From positions 15,175,001 through 15,239,000 of the forward strand of contig NC_053187.1 of NCBI RefSeq assembly GCF_905163445.1: DNA of 64,000 nt. Direction: 5' to 3'. This document shows, in pieces, positions 11,001 to 20,581 of this stretch. The stretch is from Pararge aegeria. Taxonomy: Eukaryota; Arthropoda; Insecta; Lepidoptera; Nymphalidae. The notes under the pieces were generated by a model, which saw only the letters and a program-made list of their open reading frames with translations, made no database searches and was not told where the DNA came from. The position numbers and the translations under genes were made by a program. Position 1 is the first letter of the stretch. Every line of letters starts with the position of its first letter.

Positions 11001-14000
11001 TTCAAGTGATACCCATATTAAGGGAGATATGAAAAAATAACATATTAAACACCATTTTGTGCCGGGGCCACCTTGGACTGATTTTTATACAGAAGATTAT
11101 TATATCTTTAATAATATTATAACTGCGAAAGTGTGTTTGTTTATCCTTGCTTCACGCCCTAATGAAGTAACTAAACAACTTGAGTTAGTTGAAATGACTG
11201 AGAGCAGAAAAGGCTACTTTTTTGTTCCAAGAAAACAAACTGTTCCCACGTAAAACGTGAAAAACAACTTAATAAACAGCTAGTTATAAAAAACGTGCAT
11301 AGGAACCTTTTTTTATGGTTTTTCGCATACATCTCCCTGAATTATTATCAACTCGTAACCGGCTCATTACAGGCCACGGGTTTCCTCATTAGATTGAGAA
11401 TGGTTTACGCCGTAGTCCACTGGTCAAGTGGGGATTGGTAAATTCACTCCCATTGAGAACGTTATGGACAACTCTCAGGCATACAGATTTCCTCAATATT
11501 TTCCTTCGCTGTCGAAGCAGGTTATATTTAATGGATTGAAACGCACATGTCTCTGAAACGTGCTGGGATCGAACTCGGTCTCCTCGAAAAAGTGCCAAGA
11601 AGACCTGAAGGGGATTATTAGTAAAAATAAGTGGTGGCTTTTTTACCGCTTGTAAATTACCAAAAAATATGAAAATTTGACAGTTGTACTTGTTATCGTA
11701 CATTTTCTAAAAATATTGTTCACCGAACAAAAATTTTTGATTAAATAAAATAGATACAGTCGAAAGTATAAGTCTTTTATAGCTTCTCATTTTTATAAAC
11801 AAAAACAAATTAAAAGAAGGTACGCTCGCAAAAGATCCTTAGGGAGGATAAAAAGAATTATACAATGTATGTTATTGTGAAATAAAAGTTACAACAGTCC
11901 GTGAGACTTCAAAAATATAACTTGGTCGTTTTAAAATGTTGTGAATAAAGAAAGTCCAGTCGCCAGATGTGAAGAATGCTTTTCTTAATGTAAAAGGAAA
12001 CAGCTCTGGAAAACAGATTACCAACCATCAACGCTAATGACTGTAAAATTGTTCCGCTTACAAGACTGCAGACTACCATTGCACTGGACTCCACCTAATG
12101 TATTTCTCCATAGTAATAACAGTTGATAAAATAATTAACTAACAATCTCTCTTTTACAATAGCTGTTTTGATAATTTTAGATTCGGAAAAAGTGGAATCC
12201 TTGCTTTTTTCGGGGTTAAAAAGTATCACCATAATATCTGGTTCAAAATATTGTCAATCCGTATTACCGTTACTGCTTAATCTTAGGAAAAACCAACAAA
12301 CACTTTTGCATTTATAATTAAAGATAAGAATATGTTTAAAAAATTATTAAAGTACAGTTGATTTTAGATATATTTTTGTACAATTAATAAGCAAAAGTTG
12401 ACAAAACAGATGCACTTATACAATATCCATACATTCAAATATGAGAATTACATAGACTCCTACATAGGATATATAATAACATTATTATAGGATAGTAAAT
12501 TAATAAAATTAATAGTTCAAAAAAACTAAATTAAAAAAAAAAATCGTTGATGTTGAAAAAGAGCAATCTAAAAATGGAATCTGCCTTCCAACCGGTGGTA
12601 GAGTCACTACAAACAGACTGACTTGACGTTTCAAAAGTGATTATAAACTGGGGTTACTTGAAATAAATTAACTTTGAATTTAAAAAAAAAACATGCTTGG
12701 TACAAAAAACTGAACTAATTTCTACCGTTTATTTATAAAAGCGTGATTTTAAATTTTTCATAAACTACTATTTTTATTACTGAAAAATTAATCGGTTAAC
12801 TATTCACCATCAAATTTGTTAATATTAAAGAAATTGGCTTAAGATAATGGTTGGAAATTAAAATTATCATCATTCCTGCCTTATCGACTACAGATGAAAA
12901 TTATATAAATTAACAAAAATCTTATTTTGCAAATTGAAAATCTTTTCAAATTATATATTGACATCGGTTCTCGATATATCTACAAAGTACGAACTAAATC
13001 AGAACGTTTGAAGAGGGTCAAAATTAAGTCCATAGGAGTCGGTTACAGACATATATACAGGTGACGCTTATATGAAGCGTGTAAAGAGAGAAGAAGACAG
13101 GTAAAAGTCAGAAGATCCCAAGAAAAACAGGTGTTGAATAGTTTAAACATAAAGAGGCGAAGTAAAGTGGATCAAGGGACAAACTGTATGGCTTAGGGAG
13201 GGAAAAAGTTCGCTTTCACCAGCCGCAGAAAAGCTGCTTATGATTCAGCTCACCATATGATACTTTGTTGGTCTATCTTTCTTGTATGCTATTTTAGGAA
13301 GATGGTTGCTTTAAATCTTGTGATAAAATGTTAGAGCAGACGTCGTCGTAGACAAAAACTATGGACGAGTTTTAAAAAGCATTAAACCGCAACCATTATT
13401 GCTAGTCGAAACATCCCGCAAAAATGCGTAATGAAAGGAATCCCAGGAATTACATGAAAAACGTTTAAAATTAACTTTTTCTCTTTCCAGGGCAGGTGGA
13501 ATGCGACCTGTATGCTGTAGCCTGTATGGCTTAGGGAGGGAAAAAGTTCGCTTTCACCAGCCGCAGAAAAGCTGCTTATGATTCAGCTCACCATATGATA
13601 CTTTGTTGGTCTATCTTTCTTGTATGCAGACCTATTTTAGGAAGATGGTTGCTTTAAATCTTGTGATAAAATGTTAGAACAGACGTCGTCGTAGACAAAA
13701 ACTATGGACTAGTTTTAAAAAGCATTAAACCGCGACCATTATTGCTAGTCGAAACATCCCGCAAAAATGCGTTATGGAAGGAATCCCAGGAATTACATTA
13801 AAAACGTTTAAAATTAACTTTTTCTCTTTCCAGGGCAGGTGGAATGCGACCCAGATTCGCGGCGCGCCAGTTCTAGAGGATTGATACCGAGAGCCAAAAT
13901 CAAGAGCGTCAAAATGACATTTGTTATTGTTTTCGGTGAGTTGTGTTATTATGCAATTCTATTTTGGAATACTTGTTTACGGATCGTTAATTGAGGAGAT

Positions 14001-17000
14001 TATGATACGATGTAGCATTGTTATACATGCAAAGCTGATAAAACGGAGCCTTGCAATGCTGATTTTACTAAAATAAGGTTTAAGCAACACTTTTAAATGA
14101 CAATGTGAGACGGTGTTAACAAAAAAAACACCCGGCTAAGTTTGTAGTGGGTTTCTTAGACCAGGACGCGTTTGGAACCCTCGTAGCTAGATAGATGCGT
14201 ACATTACATTTCTCATGTAATGTACGCATCCACAAGTGCCATCTATGGGCCCACTTGAAAAAAGGTATTTTTTTCTTTGACTTTGACTATGACTTTTATA
14301 TCTGTATATTCGGGGGGCTGAGTTCGAATCCTAGCAAGTTAGGTTTTTCTTTTTTAAGTTAGGTTTTAAGCAATTAAAACATCACTTGCTTCTACGGTAA
14401 AGGAAAACATCGTGAGGAATGCATGCCTGAGAGTTCTCTATATTGTTCTCAAAGGCGTGTGGAGTTCAGCCAACTGAGCCAGCGTGTTGTACTATTGTCT
14501 AAACCCTTCTCACTGTGGTAGACCCGAGCCATGTACTTGGCCGGTAATGGGTTGATATGATGATAAATATACCGGCGTATTAGGATAACGGGTGTTATCA
14601 ATTCTAATACTCGAAACGATGCTCGCTTACATTCTAGCCCTTTTTATATTTCGCTTCAAAGATGGCCTCTTGCGGTCTTAGTTAAGTGCAAGTCTGTTAA
14701 CAAAATCATAACATCCGCTATGTTATGACAGATCGGTGTAACAGAGTAAAAATAAAAATATTTTATCTGCGGGTCTCGAACAGACAGATGTTCTGAATTT
14801 AGCGAGCAATATTCTGGCAGCGTATTTTATAAAACGACCGGCCTCAATCCGGTTCAAGATCAAACATATTTATAGCTTTCTTAGACGTTAACCTCAACTT
14901 CCTGAAATGTATTACCATTTAACAATCATACAGTTGGCGAGCTTTTTCGATTGAACGGTGCCGTATCATTACAATTTGTCATCCTCTTTGAAAATGCATG
15001 TGGTAATTTTTGTGAGGTCTCAGTTTTAACTTTTAGCGGAATTACTTTGAGGCATTTAAGACCGACAAGGTGTCGAAGTGATTAGTTGTCTTGGGATTAA
15101 AAGATTCGTATGTCTTTTTCCTGCATTTAAGCTATCTTAAATGCAAAGTAAAGGCGTTTTACAGTCGATTCAAAATCCCCAGGTGCTTTATTGGAATAAA
15201 AAGTGTGATATGTATCTTCGTTATGCAGGTTATATATGTGCTAAATTTCCTCAAGATCGATTGAGAGAATAAGCCGTATAAACAAACAAATAAACTTCCT
15301 AAAAATCGAAAAGACACGCTTTCGTAATTATAATCAGTCAGTCAGTATTGAAGTAGTACAGAACCTTTTTATTAGTAGTAGTATTTAATTATGTATGACT
15401 TTTACACTTTCATCAAAAACATGATTATGAAAATGATATTACTGATACTGAATAAGCTGTGCTATTTATGGAACATGATTAACGGTAGTAGCTTTCTATC
15501 TCTCAAAGCCCATGCCAGTGTTCTTCACATTCAAATTGCTTGCGCTACTGTACGATTGCTAAACTGATCTGGTACATTACACGCATCTGCTATTTTGACT
15601 TAATGTTTATTATATTAATTCTTTCACGCCTACTTTGTTAAAAAAATATTAACATAAGCTATGTGGTAATTTAATTATCTATGTAGATATTGGCCTACAT
15701 TAGATTTCTATTTTCGTCGAAGTTTTTCGGGCATTGCGTAATTGACTTCAAGCGATTATTTATTTAATCTTTCGATTACAATTTCTAATTACAAACTTCT
15801 TAAGGCTTGTTAGTAATTGTAAGACGGTAGGCTGGTAACCACCAGTGGCGTGCAAAGAGGGTATGCACAGGGTATGCAGATGACATAAAATGAAGAAAAT
15901 CTCCAGTACGAGTTATAAATACTTAAGGGTAGGCTCTTTATAACTATCCTTACGTTTTTTATAACTCTTGCTGGAGATTTTCTTTATTTTATATCATCTG
16001 CATACCATATGCATACCCTCTATGACGTGCATAGACTGGTACTGGTAACCACAACCGTCGCCTCCAAAACACAGTGGTCAGCCCTGTAGTCTTATAAGTT
16101 GGTCCAGAGAGTCCTACAGCACGGAAATCTAACAATTTATATAAGGAACTATTAAAAACACTTGAATTCCGATATCGAAAACAACATCTGGAGCATGTTT
16201 TCCGCGCCCAACTACGTGATAGAGTCCAACGATCAGGACAAACTATACCAATGGGAATTGGAACCATACAAAGACAAGTGTTTTGGTGTCCAGTACGATG
16301 TCGCGTAGAGTCCCACTAGGGTTTAATATAGTACTAATTACAGGCAATTTGCTTTAGAATTAATTGACGCCATTAAGGCGCTGTACGTTCTAAAGTTTCA
16401 TAGAACTAAAATTCGAATGACCAAACAGAGATAACCGAATGTCAAATATGGTGCTTCAATGGGGGAAGATTTATGCTCTCATTTATGTGAACAGCTATCT
16501 AGTCCATGGTCAGTACCTGTGACTAATTGCATCTTCTTTTCATCGCATTCTTAGCTAAGCTCACAATCTTCTGCACCATAACGCATCACCAGAGGAGATG
16601 GCATTCAAAAGCTAGCTTGTAGTAGAATAAAAAGAAATCTTACGTCTTTTTCAGTGTTCGTGCTTTGCTGGTCACCATACATCGTATTCGACCTGCTGCA
16701 AGTATACCATCAAATACCGATGACGCAAATGAACATAGCCATCGCAACCCTTATACAGAGCCTGGCGCCGTTGAATTCAGCTGCGAATCCACTGATATGC
16801 TGCATGTTTTCGCCACATATTTACGCGAGTCTAAAGTAAGATTTTCTTCCTTTTATGATACTGTAGCTGTACCATTCTTGGCTATCAAAATAAATTCCAT
16901 AAGGACCTCTAAAAGGAAGCATATATGTAAACATATTGTTTTTTTTTATTGATATATATTGAAGCGAAGTGATAAGGAGCTCGACTTACCTTTCTGGGGG

Positions 17001-18390
17001 CCGAGTTCGAATCCCAGCACGCTCCTTTAACTTTTTTAAGTTATGTGCGTTTCAAGTTATTAAATATCACTTGCTTCAACGGTGAAGTGAAACATCGTGA
17101 GGAAACCTGCATGTCTGTCCTGTCATGGTGGAGTCCACCAATCCGCACTAGGCCAGCGTGGTGGATCACGGCTTTTCAAACCCTTCTCATTGTAGGAGGA
17201 AACCCGTGCCCTAGAGTGAGCCGGTAATGGGTTGATAAAATATAAAAATATTTGCCTCCTCTTAAGAAATGACAGAATTCGATCCCGAAGTTTCTTGGAG
17301 TTACGTGCGTTTTAAATATTATATAACTCCAAGAATCGGTGTAGCGCTGTATAGGTGAAGAAAAACTTCTTGAGGTAACCTGCATGCCTTCGCATTCAAA
17401 GTCTACCAATACACAATTAGCCAGCGTCGTGGACTTCGGCCTAAGCCCTTATGCATGGACATTATCATAATGGTGATATTAGTTATGCATGGACTGTTAA
17501 AGACGTTACTTACGACTTATTAAAAGTATATAAATTTCAGACGTGTGCCACCATACCGCTGGTTCTGGTGCGGTACGCAGCGCAGACGGCACGTACGTGG
17601 TACCGCGCGGTCGAGGTCAGACTCCACCGGACATTCAGACCTCCTCAGTTCCACACATGCAAGGAGGTCACATTCTGTTGCTATGGTAAGCATTCTGGTA
17701 GTTCTAGTATAAACCTTCGACCACTGAGCTCTTTTATATTACTAAAGAGGCTGATAACACTTTGTTTTTGACTGCAATTTATTGACGCCATTTTAGCCAT
17801 GTACGTTATGAAGTTTCATAGAACTAAAATTCGAATGACCGAAACCACTTAATAGAATAATATTACAGAGATATCTATGGTGCATCAAATGGGGCAAGAT
17901 TTATGCTGTCATTTATGTGAACAGCTATCTAGTCCATGGTCAGTGCTTGTGACTAATTGCATCTTCTTTTCTTTATCGCAATCTTCGTTACTTTTTGCAC
18001 AAAATCCCTCAGTACCAAAGTCTTCGAACAATGCTTGATGCCAGTAATAACTTATAAAGGTCGAAAACAGGGTTTTTTTATAGATCATATAAAAAGGCTC
18101 GTAGTCACTCCGTTGTGGAATAAAATGCTAGGAATATTCTTCGCCTCTTTCAATGAGGTGATTCATGAACGATTTCGACGGAGTTACTTTTAAGTTTTTC
18201 CGGGAAAAAAACTATTTATTTAGTGTCCGTATCCAGTATGCAATCTTGTACTTAGGGCGATGATTCGACAGTAAAGACCTTTTCTTTAACTATTTTCTTA
18301 CAGATATTAAACCGCACTCGCGGCAACAGCATATCGCGATCACAAGAACAGCGCCGCACGCACATGGTGACGTTGCCGCTGCGTGACTGA
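4946..18390 (+). CDS. CCAP receptor-like neuropeptide GPCR (partial, TM2 to stop; 8 exons)
   Basis: Coding exons, seen by joining in-phase segments at GT-AG borders: 4946-5049, 5803-5896, 8906-9001, 10605-10805, 13834-13935, 16655-16835, 17541-17685, 18304-18390. They give about 336 residues covering TM2 to TM7 and the C-tail. The order of motifs (VGLIYVFVDI in TM2, SIDRCDAITNPMNF after TM3, SAWIISTVFSIPIL in TM4, QCWIELG in loop 2, RASSRGLIPRAKIKSVKMT before TM6, FVLCWSPYIVFDLLQ in TM6, IQSLAPLNSAANPLI in TM7) is that of the insect crustacean cardioactive peptide receptor, a plasma-membrane G-protein-coupled receptor acting in ecdysis and heart or gut control; that role comes from family knowledge. 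The disulfide cysteines (TM3 start, loop 2) and CWSP in TM6 are kept. DRY is DRC and NPxxY is NPLIC. The N-terminus and TM1 are missing from the window. A close paralogue of the CCAP receptor is possible. No symbol is assigned because lepidopterans may carry more than one copy. Confidence 0.9.
5803..5896 (+). CDS. Receptor exon b: TM3 and intracellular loop 2
   Basis: It starts in phase 0 after ctccacag and ends AGT T|gtaagt in phase 1. It reads AVVMYASTYVLVALSIDRCD followed by AITNPMNFSRS, and the split codon T|GG gives the Trp expected before the next exon. The match to the CCAP receptor TM3 end and loop 2 is close, except that the DRY tyrosine is Cys (TGT). The long reading frame on the opposite strand here (5586-6014) is a shadow. 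Confidence 0.9.
5897..7480. other. Intron after exon b, first half
   Basis: Mostly unrecognised AT-rich sequence. A conserved repeat block (AAGTTATACTTCTTTTGGCG, 7264-7340) is shared with the opposite strand at 8480-8580 and 46470-46870. Confidence 0.4.
7541..8358 (-). mobile_element. LINE-like element, inverted copy 1
   Basis: On the minus strand it ends with a stretch like the jockey-type tail (AAAAGAGCAACGGTAGAGTT TCTTGCC). The whole segment matches 22112-22919 in opposite orientation. No open frame remains. It lies in the intron between exons b and c. Confidence 0.72.
8359..8580. repeat. Interspersed repeat with GCGCG..ACACCGTCAC end
   Basis: CACCGTCACAAAAAACCGAC near 8360 and CGCCAAAGAAGTATAACTTC near 8550 match, with changes, the copies near 7264-7340 and 46470-46870. 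Non-autonomous element of unknown class. Confidence 0.45.
8581..8839 (-). mobile_element. tRNA-derived SINE, family A
   Basis: Minus strand: GCGCAGTGGGCAGCGACTCT (A-box region) and GTGGGTTTGATTCCCACAAC (B-box) form a tRNA-like head, followed by the family body (CAGTGTCTGGGTGTTTATCG, CCCATAACATAAGATAAGCT, GGGGCTAGATGGCGATA). It ends 66 bases upstream of exon c. Confidence 0.85.
8906..9001 (+). CDS. Receptor exon c: TM4
   Basis: Acceptor cattttacag, donor CAA G|gtaagt. Thirty-one full codons: NRARALIVSAWIISTVFSIP then ILILYEIKEVQ, i.e. end of loop 2, TM4 and the start of extracellular loop 2. The flanking split codons make Trp (upstream) and Gly (downstream). A SINE ends 66 bases before this exon. 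Confidence 0.9.
9188..9257. repeat. Imperfect hairpin, 29-base arms
   Basis: Arms 9188-9216 and 9229-9257 pair with two mismatches; loop 12 bases. It abuts a SINE head (9245 on), and may be a foldback element next to or inside it. Confidence 0.6.
9245..9560 (+). mobile_element. SINE, family E
   Basis: tRNA-like head with B-box GGTTCGATTCCCAGC at about 9268, then TTTGGTCTGGCCTCCCAAGC, GCGTTCCAGTACGATGTCGC and CCGTCTTAGACTGCATCATA, as in other E copies at 40260-40440 (+), 52400-52640 (-) and 54220-54320 (-). It lies in the intron between exons c and d. Confidence 0.65.
10050..10330 (+). mobile_element. Jockey-like LINE 3' end
   Basis: Contains AATGACAAGGTTGCTTGGAA (end of the pol frame in fuller copies), then GAAAAGAGCAACTGCTGAGT, GAATCTGCCTTCCGAACCGG and the tail AGGCCTACTTGAAATAAATG followed by a T-rich run. 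5'-truncated, intronic. Confidence 0.8.
10605..10805 (+). CDS. Receptor exon d: extracellular loop 2, TM5, start of loop 3
   Basis: Acceptor cttattgcag, donor ACC G|gtaag. It reads GQLQCWIELGTARRWQIWMT, then a TM5 with LPALAIAACYAVIVLTIW, then a basic loop-3 segment (KSKAVVMSPPMNNKRGKMRT). QCW holds the conserved disulfide Cys. Phase 1 at both ends, compatible with exons c and e. Confidence 0.9.
11355..11600 (-). mobile_element. Degenerate SINE, family B
   Basis: Minus-strand family B body: CCGTAGTCCACTGGTCAAG, GAACGTTATGGACAACTCTC, AGGCATACAG, then the tRNA-like head near GTGCTGGGATCGAACTCGGT. Several indels relative to better copies. Confidence 0.6.
12545..12680 (+). mobile_element. Jockey-like LINE 3' tail, internally deleted
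   Basis: TTGATGTTGAAAAAGAGCAA, GGAATCTGCCTTCCAACCGG, GACTTGACGTTTCAAAAGTG and a poly(A)-like end. The TTTCTTGCCGGC block is lost. Confidence 0.75.
13184..13851 (+). repeat. Recent tandem duplication across intron-exon border of exon e
   Basis: Copy 1 at 13184-13508 and copy 2 at 13522-13851 differ at only a handful of positions plus a 5-base indel, so the event is recent. Each copy ends with the polypyrimidine tract, the AG acceptor and the first 18 bases of exon e. The 13-base spacer is TGTATGCTGTAGC. Confidence 0.92.
13834..13935 (+). CDS. Receptor exon e: end of loop 3, start of TM6
   Basis: Acceptor ctctttccag, donor TTC G|gtgag. It reads GQVECDPDSRRASSRG, then LIPRAKIKSVKMTFVIVF. The RASSRGxIPRAK block is a hallmark of CCAP receptors. 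The acceptor and the first 18 bases of this exon are copied 343 bases upstream (acceptor at 13489-13490). The upstream copy would reach an in-frame TAG, so the downstream acceptor must be used for a full protein. Confidence 0.9.
14120..14290 (+). mobile_element. LINE 3' end (second type) with a 16-base hairpin
   Basis: TTTGTAGTGGGTTTCTTAGA, ACGCGTTTGGAACCCTCGTA and ATCTATGGGCCCACTTGAAA followed by TTTGACTTTGACTATGAC are typical of a LINE 3' end seen in Lepidoptera. Perfect 16-base arms 14194-14209 and 14215-14230 lie inside. Confidence 0.55.
14311..14565 (+). mobile_element. SINE, family B
   Basis: B-box GAGTTCGAATCCTAGCA, then ACTTGCTTCTACGGTAAAGG, CATCGTGAGGAATGCATGCC, GAGAGTTCTCTATATTGTTC, and the end GGCCGGTAATGGGTTGATAT. 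Intron between exons e and f. Confidence 0.75.
15843..16044. mobile_element. hAT-type MITE with perfect 8-bp target duplication
   Basis: It starts CAGTGGCGTGCAAAGAGGGT and ends in ACTG, with internally inverted arms (AAAATCTCCAGTACGAGTTA against AACTCTTGCTGGAGATTTTC). It is flanked by GTAACCAC at 15835-15842 and 16045-16052. Eight-base duplications and CAGTGG ends fit the hAT superfamily. It has no transposase. Confidence 0.88.
16350..16560. repeat. Repeat copy 1 flanking exons f-g
   Basis: TTGACGCCATT...AAGTTTCATAGAACTAAAAT and TTATGTGAACAGCTATCTAG match 17773-17975 in the same orientation. Unknown element or local duplication. Confidence 0.75.
16655..16835 (+). CDS. Receptor exon f: TM6, extracellular loop 3, TM7
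   Basis: Acceptor tctttttcag, donor CTA AA|gtaag. With the split Val codon it reads VFVLCWSPYIVFDLLQVYHQ, a short loop (IPMTQMNIAIATL), then TM7 IQSLAPLNSAANPLICCMF. CWSP is intact; the NPxxY tyrosine position is Cys (TGC). The intron continues in frame for one codon and then stops, so splicing is needed to add the C-tail. Confidence 0.9.
16965..17240 (+). mobile_element. SINE, family B
   Basis: Head GGGGGCCGAGTTCGAATCCC at 17000, then AGTTATGTGCGTTTCAAG, ACTTGCTTCAACGGTGAAG, TCGTGAGGAAACCTGCATG, GCCAGCGTGGTGGATCACGG, and CCGGTAATGGGTTGAT. Intron between exons f and g. Confidence 0.85.
17265..17456 (+). mobile_element. Second, degenerate SINE of family B
   Basis: Directly after the previous SINE: GAATTCGATCCCGAAG head, GGTGAAGAAAAACTTCTTGA, GTAACCTGCATGCC, TAGCCAGCGTCGTGGACTTC. 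It is older than its neighbour, judging from changes. Confidence 0.6.
17541..17685 (+). CDS. Receptor exon g: helix 8 and proximal C-tail
   Basis: Acceptor taaatttcag, donor GCT ATG|gtaagc. In the frame fixed by exon f it reads KRVPPYRWFWCGTQRRRHV, then a Ser/Arg-rich stretch with SRSDSTGHSDLLSSTHARRS. PPYRWFWC resembles the PPFKWFTC at the tail of the fly receptor; the Cys is a likely palmitoylation site (inference). Another frame is open here and is a shadow. Confidence 0.82.
17773..17975. repeat. Repeat copy 2 flanking exons f-g
   Basis: Same orientation as 16350-16560: AAGTTTCATAGAACTAAAAT, TTATGTGAACAGCTATCTAG, GTGACTAATTGCATCTTCTT, with an indel in the middle. Confidence 0.75.
18304..18390 (+). 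CDS. Receptor exon h: distal C-tail and stop
   Basis: Acceptor ttttcttacag, phase 0. It reads ILNRTRGNSISRSQEQRR, then THMVTLPLRD and TGA. It is basic and Ser-rich, with RxxS-type sites that kinases could use (inference). The terminal exon is less conserved in the family, so the call rests on phase, splice site and composition rather than on homology. Confidence 0.72.
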   Translation: MLNRTRGNSISRSQEQRRTHMVTLPLRD

Positions 18391-18841
18391 CGGCAGCTGG
18401 AGCTGGCGTCTGACGTCATGCTGTGAAAGGATACGGATACACGCTACACTAAATCCTTCAATTGTATTGTATAGAAGCAAGCGTTACTTGGCGGAAATAC
18501 ATGATATATTATGAAAATTAAGCTTAATTTGCTATACTTCGCGAAAAGCAGGAGAATCTGTACGGTGTAATTTATATTTTCTTCAATTCTTATACTCCAC
18601 ACCAAAAAGATCTCCGGCAATGTACCCCCTACGCACGTTTCGCTCCGAAACCGGAGCATCTTCACTGTGTGAGATGTTGACTTTACAATGAATAATTGTT
18701 AAGACTGTCTGTATGTGTTTAGCCTAAGATCTTTCATTTTCTACTTAAAGCACAAGTCGCGCACTGGATGACAAAGTTTTCACCAGTAGACAATGTTTTG
18801 ACAATACACTAAGCTTTAAAAATAAAGGCGCAACAAATAAA
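18391..18841 (+). other. Receptor 3' UTR with poly(A) signals
   Basis: Two AATAAA hexamers lie at 18821-18826 and 18836-18841, followed by a GT/G-rich stretch, as expected for a cleavage site just downstream. Positions 18477-18537 match a repeat also found near 51800-52030, so part of the UTR is transposon-derived. Further AATAAA-like sequences occur downstream, so a longer UTR is possible. Confidence 0.5.
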
Positions 18842-20581
18842 GTCGGGTTAGCGGGGGGGAACTAGTCTGTCAACTGTTCCGATTCACTGTTACGTCAACT
18901 GCAATAAATGCAACTATTTAATTGATTTGTAGTAAAATTTTTGATTGTAGTTTTAGTGCCGTCGTAATTAATAAAAATCTAATAATGTTCAGATCGAACT
19001 GGCTATTGGAAGTGTAGCGTGAATCTTAGTGAATACTTAAAATATATACATATTTATGTTTAAAGAACTGTTAGTATAATTTAATATTGTAGTATATTGT
19101 AGGTCCTTTTATTATATAGTCATATGAATAAGGTAATTAGTATTACGGTTATGGATCTCTTGCCAAAAATATTTTGTATGCATTGTAAATTTGCACAGTT
19201 TGTATAATAAGATATAAGATATATTTTTGAACTTAGAGAGAATATATTTTTTAAATTCAAGTGTCACAAATCATGTACAAAATTAAAGAAAATGTATATT
19301 TAAAACGTGTGAGAATACAGATAAGTCAATCAATTTACACCTCATGTAATGAAAGTTTTAATATACTATTTTTGTTTTCTCGCCTTAAATAAATTATCAA
19401 AAATACCTATTTATTCTATAGAAATATTAAGAAGCAGCCTTAAAGGAGAAGTAAGTAGGTTTTTAAGATTTCAAATGTAATGATCACCACCGTCGATTTA
19501 AATGTATGTACGAAATCATAATATATACCTGCGTCATTAGACATAAGAGCAAAAAGCTTTTTTGTAATCCTGAAATATTTATTGTACAACAAAAGCATAC
19601 TTTCGTTAAATATTGTCAACTAAAAATGTCAAGGTTTTTGGGTAAAATGTCGTTTGAAGTCTATTGTTCATCTTTGTTTGTCGTTTAAATTATTGTGAGT
19701 TATCGTTATTCTTTGCTCTTGGATTTTCTAACAACGCTGTCAAAACGTAAAAAAAAATTATTTAAGTTTCTTTTGACTTCAATCTTACAACCCTAAATTT
19801 TCGCGCACTATATCATAAATAACTATTGTTTGTAAAATGTGTAAATATTTTATTATTGACTGTTTAATATTAATTATAATTGCCAAAGAACAAGTGAATA
19901 TTAATATAATCATTTAATAATAATACTGTTTTATTTGAATCTCAAAATAGCGTCAAAGCTGCATTGAAAGTGAATGCTCTAAATCGTATGACAGTACTCC
20001 ACCGACCACCATACCCAATTGTGGTAAATTATTAGACTTAGAATAAAAATGCTGATGACCCTATTTACCTATTAATGAAGTAGGCATAAAGCACAGTTTA
20101 TAATTATTTGTGACCCACTTTTCGTTGACAGTTGTGTTTTGCAGCACCCTTTGTCACGAAAAGTAACGTCATCAAAAATCATGCTTTAACAACATTAGCG
20201 CGATAAAGTTTTGACCGATCTAAGGGAGGCCTTATATGGCTAATTTGACATTTTGTTCGTCTGTCCGTCCACCCGTCCGCTGATGACTGCTGAAGTTATA
20301 ATGTAGTAGCTCCTTATTTGCAACTAAAATGATTATGTAAATCTATGGCCCAAAGCAGACAATTATTAATTTAGCTCTATACATGTAAACATTTCACAAC
20401 ATTATGGTGCGGTGTATACATTGGAACGAACTTATCAAATGGAGCGCAAACTATTTTTATTTTAAATCTACCTTGATAGAATAATAACTATTATAATAAC
20501 CTAACCTAACCTATATAATAATAACCTAAGTAGTTTTTAGATTTTTGGGTCTATCGTAAAATTAGCTTTATAACAAATACT
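18842..20581. other. Gene-free flank downstream of the receptor
   Basis: AT-rich, no recognised gene. A frame at 19506-19688 has no family features. A further AATAAA at about 19387 could mark a longer 3' UTR. Confidence 0.4.

Larger units (their letters stand above)
10806..13183. other. Intron between exons d and e, first part
   Basis: Mostly unrecognised. It holds a degenerate family B SINE (11355-11600, minus) and a LINE tail (12545-12680). Reading frames at 11059-11253, 11389-11703 and 11909-12094 look like chance or repeat-derived. Confidence 0.4.

Noticed and set aside
13491..13530. Alternative coding exon at the duplicated acceptor
   Set aside because: Only 18 bases match exon e; the frame then hits TAG and there is no donor, so it is a decoy rather than an exon.
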